A stretch of DNA of 52,896 nucleotides, from the NCBI GenBank assembly GCA_028280445.1, contig JANQLU010000101.1, forward strand, positions 1-52,896, in the 5' to 3' direction. Positions 50,438 to 52,896 of the stretch are shown here, in pieces. Both the position numbers and the translations under genes were made by a program. A model generated the notes under the pieces. That model saw only the letters and a program-made list of their open reading frames with translations. It did not search any database and was not told the DNA's origin. Numbering within the stretch: the first letter of the stretch is position 1; every line of letters begins with the position of its first letter. This stretch comes from Pirellulaceae bacterium (GTDB lineage: Bacteria > Planctomycetota > Planctomycetia > Pirellulales > Pirellulaceae).

Positions 50438-50733
50438 CAATAATCGGCATGTCGCATGCTGAAACGTTAACAAAACCAGAATCGCCTTACTTGGGCAGAG
50501 CCAATAACTTTTTGATTTTGTGAAAAGGACAGTATCCCAATTACAGGAACAAATTGCATCGGATTCATCGTCCGAGGGGCCTTGGTAGCCATTCCCCTAT
50601 CGACCAACATGAAAGTTATGCCCAAACATGAGAATGGCTTTCGGACCGCTGTTTGATTACCTATGTACGATCAGTTTTCTGCAATTAGCAAATAGCTCCC
50701 GCAAAAATGATCTGTGCTTTTCTTGTAGGTTAG
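50438..50733. other. spacer, no gene seen
   Basis: It contains a short relic of the dispersed repeat (ATTCATCGTCCGAGG near 50569). No promoter or gene was identified. Confidence 0.35.
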
Positions 50734-51378
50734 CTATCGACGACGTCTCAAGCCGCAGGCAAACAAAACTAGGCCGAGCAAGCATGCGGCTGATGGTTCA
50801 GGAACTGCGATGAACTGAACACCGGACAAGCCGCGGTTACTGGCAGTACTAGTCGATAGAATGGAAATCTGGCCGCTGTTTACGACGACGCCCGATTGAA
50901 CTGCCCAGGACTGTCCCTGCACCAAGGTGGATCCACCAGACAAACTGCTTTGAGCCTGCCCGTTAATTGAAAAAGTACCAGTTGATACATTGGTGTTGGC
51001 CGGTGCATAGTAATAAACATCGTACAAGCCATTTTGTAACCCACTGAAAACTGCGGACCAACTATTTCCGCTAGTTGAAAGAAAATTGTCGTGCAGCAAC
51101 GTTTCATCGTTGTTGTTCGCCGGAATTAGGTGACCGCTTGCACTGGTTGCATTTAAAACCAACGATACGCCAGAAGCGTCACCGTTGGTGTCGAGAAGGC
51201 CACTCGTTGAACCGAGAGACACGATATCGTTCCAAACTCCTGGTGAATTAACTGCACCGTAGCTCGCCGGCAATCCAGTAAAGTCATCACCGAAATCCAC
51301 GTAGATATCCGCGTGAGCGTAAGCACTGCAAGTTAAAGTCAATGTAAGAATGCAAAACAGGCGTTTGATCGATTCCAT
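50734..51378 (-). CDS. PEP-CTERM protein
   Basis: From the ATG at 51378 (MESIKRLFCILTLTLTC) it has 214 residues. A signal peptide (to about residue 24) is followed by a beta-sandwich body of low charge (DIYVDFGDDFTGLPASYGAV, then YDVYYYAPANTNVSTG and SINGQAQSSL). The C-terminus VPEPSAACLLGLVLFACGL with Arg-rich tail is the PEP-CTERM sorting signal, cut by exosortase in bacteria that make extracellular polysaccharide. It is probably a surface or matrix protein. No exosortase gene is in the window. Confidence 0.85.
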   Translation of the reverse strand: MESIKRLFCILTLTLTCSAYAHADIYVDFGDDFTGLPASYGAVNSPGVWNDIVSLGSTSGLLDTNGDASGVSLVLNATSASGHLIPANNNDETLLHDNFLSTSGNSWSAVFSGLQNGLYDVYYYAPANTNVSTGTFSINGQAQSSLSGGSTLVQGQSWAVQSGVVVNSGQISILSTSTASNRGLSGVQFIAVPEPSAACLLGLVLFACGLRRRR

Positions 51379-51594
51379 CAAATCTCTCCAAGGCAAAGTT
51401 GCAGATCAGGCTCAAAGTTGGGGCAGATATTTTCAGGTGCATTGACCTGTTATTATATATACCAACGACTATTCTGAGCGTCAAACACTAGCTATACAGA
51501 CGTCACCAAATACGAGAATTGCCGACACTTTATCAAATGTTAGCAACAATGTTGGGCTTCTCCTTATTTACCTATGTGCAATTTTGGTCAGCGT

Positions 51595-52258
51595 TTATTG
51601 TGCATTGGGCGTTTCAATCCGAAAATACCGTCGCCATGTCCAAGCCATAATTGCAATTACAAAGTATCCTGTCCAGATTGTCGCAAATAGCGAATTCTCA
51701 AAGCTAATTCCCATCACCATGCTGTGCACAAACGAAAATCAGGATTAGCCACGCCAGGGCATTGTGAAACCATCGCCAATCTGCATTGTTTATGGGAATC
51801 AACTTACGTCCAAATGAAATTGCGAGGATGGCAAAAAGTGCGAGAACAACAACACGCCCCAACTGGATCGGCCAACTTGCCAACGGATTCAACACAACAT
51901 TCCAATTACCGCGGCTCAAAACCAACATCGCTACGTGAACAAAAGTTAAAAGCGTAGCCACAACCGCCATCGTTTTGTGGAATCGGAGGACAGCAGGAAA
52001 TCCAAAGGGCTTAACGATCCACTTAAAACGGGCTACAAGGACAAACTGCATCGAAATTATCGAGTAGGCAACGACCCCTGACATAGTCACGCCGTATTGA
52101 ATCATCCCATGGGCAAGTAGCTGCCCACCATCAAATGTCGCAACAATTGCCGGGACTAGTACAACAAAAATGTAACCTGCGACGCCCAGCAACAACGTTG
52201 GGCTCGAAGCAGAATTTGGCTTTTGACGACTGTTTTCGGTTTGCAAATCTTCTTGCAC
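51595..52258 (-). pseudogene. ferric-reductase-like membrane protein gene with frameshift
   Basis: The first frame (52258 to 51704, 184 residues) has five or so membrane helices of the ferric-reductase/cytochrome b type (LLLGVAGYIFVVLVPAIVA, then FHKTMAVVATLLTFVHVAMLVL with His residues for heme, and WFHNALAWLILIFV). It then ends abruptly as CAQHGDGN and stop. In another frame the protein goes on naturally: VHSMVMGISFENSLF, then YFVIAIMAWTWRRYFRIE, to a stop at 51595. A single extra T in the TTTCGTTTGTGC stretch (51730 area) accounts for the break. It may be a real mutation or a sequencing error in a short run. Confidence 0.7.
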
Positions 52259-52451
52259 GAATACTGCCTTTGCAAATCGTTCGAAGATATCAGCCCAGGA
52301 CCTAATGGTAGATTTACGAAAAAGAACGATTCATTATCATGCCTACGAGTTTCACAGTTAACTGGTTCGTCGCGAGGCTAACAGCGTCCAGCGCCCGCTG
52401 ACTACATCATCTAAACGAATTGGGTAGCTAGTCCCCACTAAGGCTCGCTAA

Positions 52452-52488
52452 AACATGAGTAATCTCGTTGGGCTCATGTTTCTTTTTG
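52452..52488 (+). terminator. hairpin terminator near the right end
   Basis: AACATGAG (52452-52459) pairs with CTCATGTT (52473-52480), followed by TCTTTTTG. It reads best on the plus strand, with a weaker T-tract on the minus strand. It overlaps the end of the broken minus-strand gene. Confidence 0.55.
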
Positions 52489-52892
52489 TATATATGATTT
52501 TGGCGACATTATTAAATGTACATCAATGTTACACGCTAACGCTGTTTCGTGAATGCGGGTCGAAGAGTCGGCCATGGACACATTCCACATCAGCTCGCGA
52601 CTTGCGTAGCCAATGTGCCTCTCTTTGTTGAAACCATGGCATAATTGAATAGCATAGTACGGCGACCCAATGAGCAAACCTACCACATTCGTTCGTGCCA
52701 ATTTCCTGCGGCCACAGCCTTGACATCGCCCTTCGCGAGTAAAAGGAAGAATTTTTCCACTTCCTCAATTGAAACGCCATTCATTTCCATGCCATTAGAA
52801 CAATAGTCATCAAGTTTATCGAAGTGTAGTTTACCGCCAATATAAGCGGTTAGTCCCCAATTCGACTTGTGTGCGAACTTGATGCCGGGCAT
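52474..52892 (-). pseudogene. broken gene of unknown function at the window edge
   Basis: The first frame starts at 52892 (MPGIKFAHKSNWGLTAY, then VEKFFLLLAKGDVKAVAAGNW) and stops at 52680. A second frame takes over from about 52701 (VVGLLIGSPYYAIQLCHG, then HIGYASRELMWNVSM) to 52474. Both look protein-like, so a frameshift near 52690 may have split one gene of about 135 residues. The family is not recognised and the window edge may hide more of the gene. Confidence 0.45.
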
Positions 52893-52896
52893 CGTG

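Noticed and set aside
1..52896. CRISPR array
   Set aside because: No regularly spaced identical repeats of 24-40 bases were seen; repeats found are pairs or dispersed copies.

Overview
The window looks like chromosomal DNA of a planctomycete, most likely of the Pirellulales type with moderate GC. Four things support this: an ECF sigma factor next to a Ser/Thr kinase that carries a STAND-type ATPase and a C-terminal FGE-sulfatase domain; a DUF1571 protein; a PEP-CTERM protein; and many secreted or anchored proteins with long spacers between genes. The assignment rests on gene content only.

Region 1-3.6 kb is accessory. attC-like recombination sites lie at 1-19, 549-612 and 3442-3535. Between them are a short membrane peptide with its own terminator, an IS1-type transposase remnant, a ribbon-helix-helix-like gene with a leaderless promoter inside an operator array, a protein with a possible C-terminal DNA-binding domain, a regulator broken by an in-frame UGA, and an unusual class II tRNA (1560-1652, minus) with UAU anticodon, G73 and a 9/3 acceptor/T-stem fold. 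The tRNA matches the description of serine allo-tRNAs and is the most striking single object here.

Region 3.8-11 kb holds secreted enzymes: an M61-like PDZ metalloprotease, a TlpA-like thioredoxin with repeats, an S41 protease, a FadR/GntR regulator with its own operator, and a beta-lactamase-fold serine hydrolase.

Region 11.5-22.4 kb is a compact set of unusual proteins: a protein-glutaminase-like deamidase, a Cys-rich secreted protein, the kinase-STAND-FGE protein with its ECF sigma factor, a metzincin homologue that has lost its catalytic glutamate, an unknown 485-aa protein, and a trypsin-like protease preceded by a mini-gene carrying the same YWT propeptide motif. It could be a signalling or conflict module. 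That is inference.

Region 22.6-29.7 kb holds an alpha/beta hydrolase, a GntR regulator with a palindromic operator, a YceK-like lipoprotein, Aat (N-end rule transferase), and a DUF2235 lipase-like gene paired with an endonuclease/exonuclease/phosphatase gene. Region 30.1-31.4 kb is a DUF2971 gene followed by a clear attC-like site and flanked by copies of a dispersed repeat. Region 31.4-44.2 kb holds an ArsR-type regulator divergent from a membrane-anchor/beta-lactamase fusion, a DUF1571 protein, a 1111-aa exported protein, an HDAC-family deacetylase between decayed sequences, and several small exported or membrane proteins.

Region 44.5-50.4 kb is a TetR-controlled catabolic or stress cluster, all on the minus strand: AhpD-like protein, exported haloalkane dehalogenase, cupin, redoxin, SDR, monooxygenase-fold protein, haloacid dehalogenase and a truncated ThuA domain. 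Related palindromes (TTTTGACC-N4-GGTCAAAA) lie before the tetR gene, the first gene and the SDR gene, with a weaker one before the haloalkane dehalogenase. The right end has a PEP-CTERM protein, a frameshifted ferric-reductase-like gene and a broken unknown gene.
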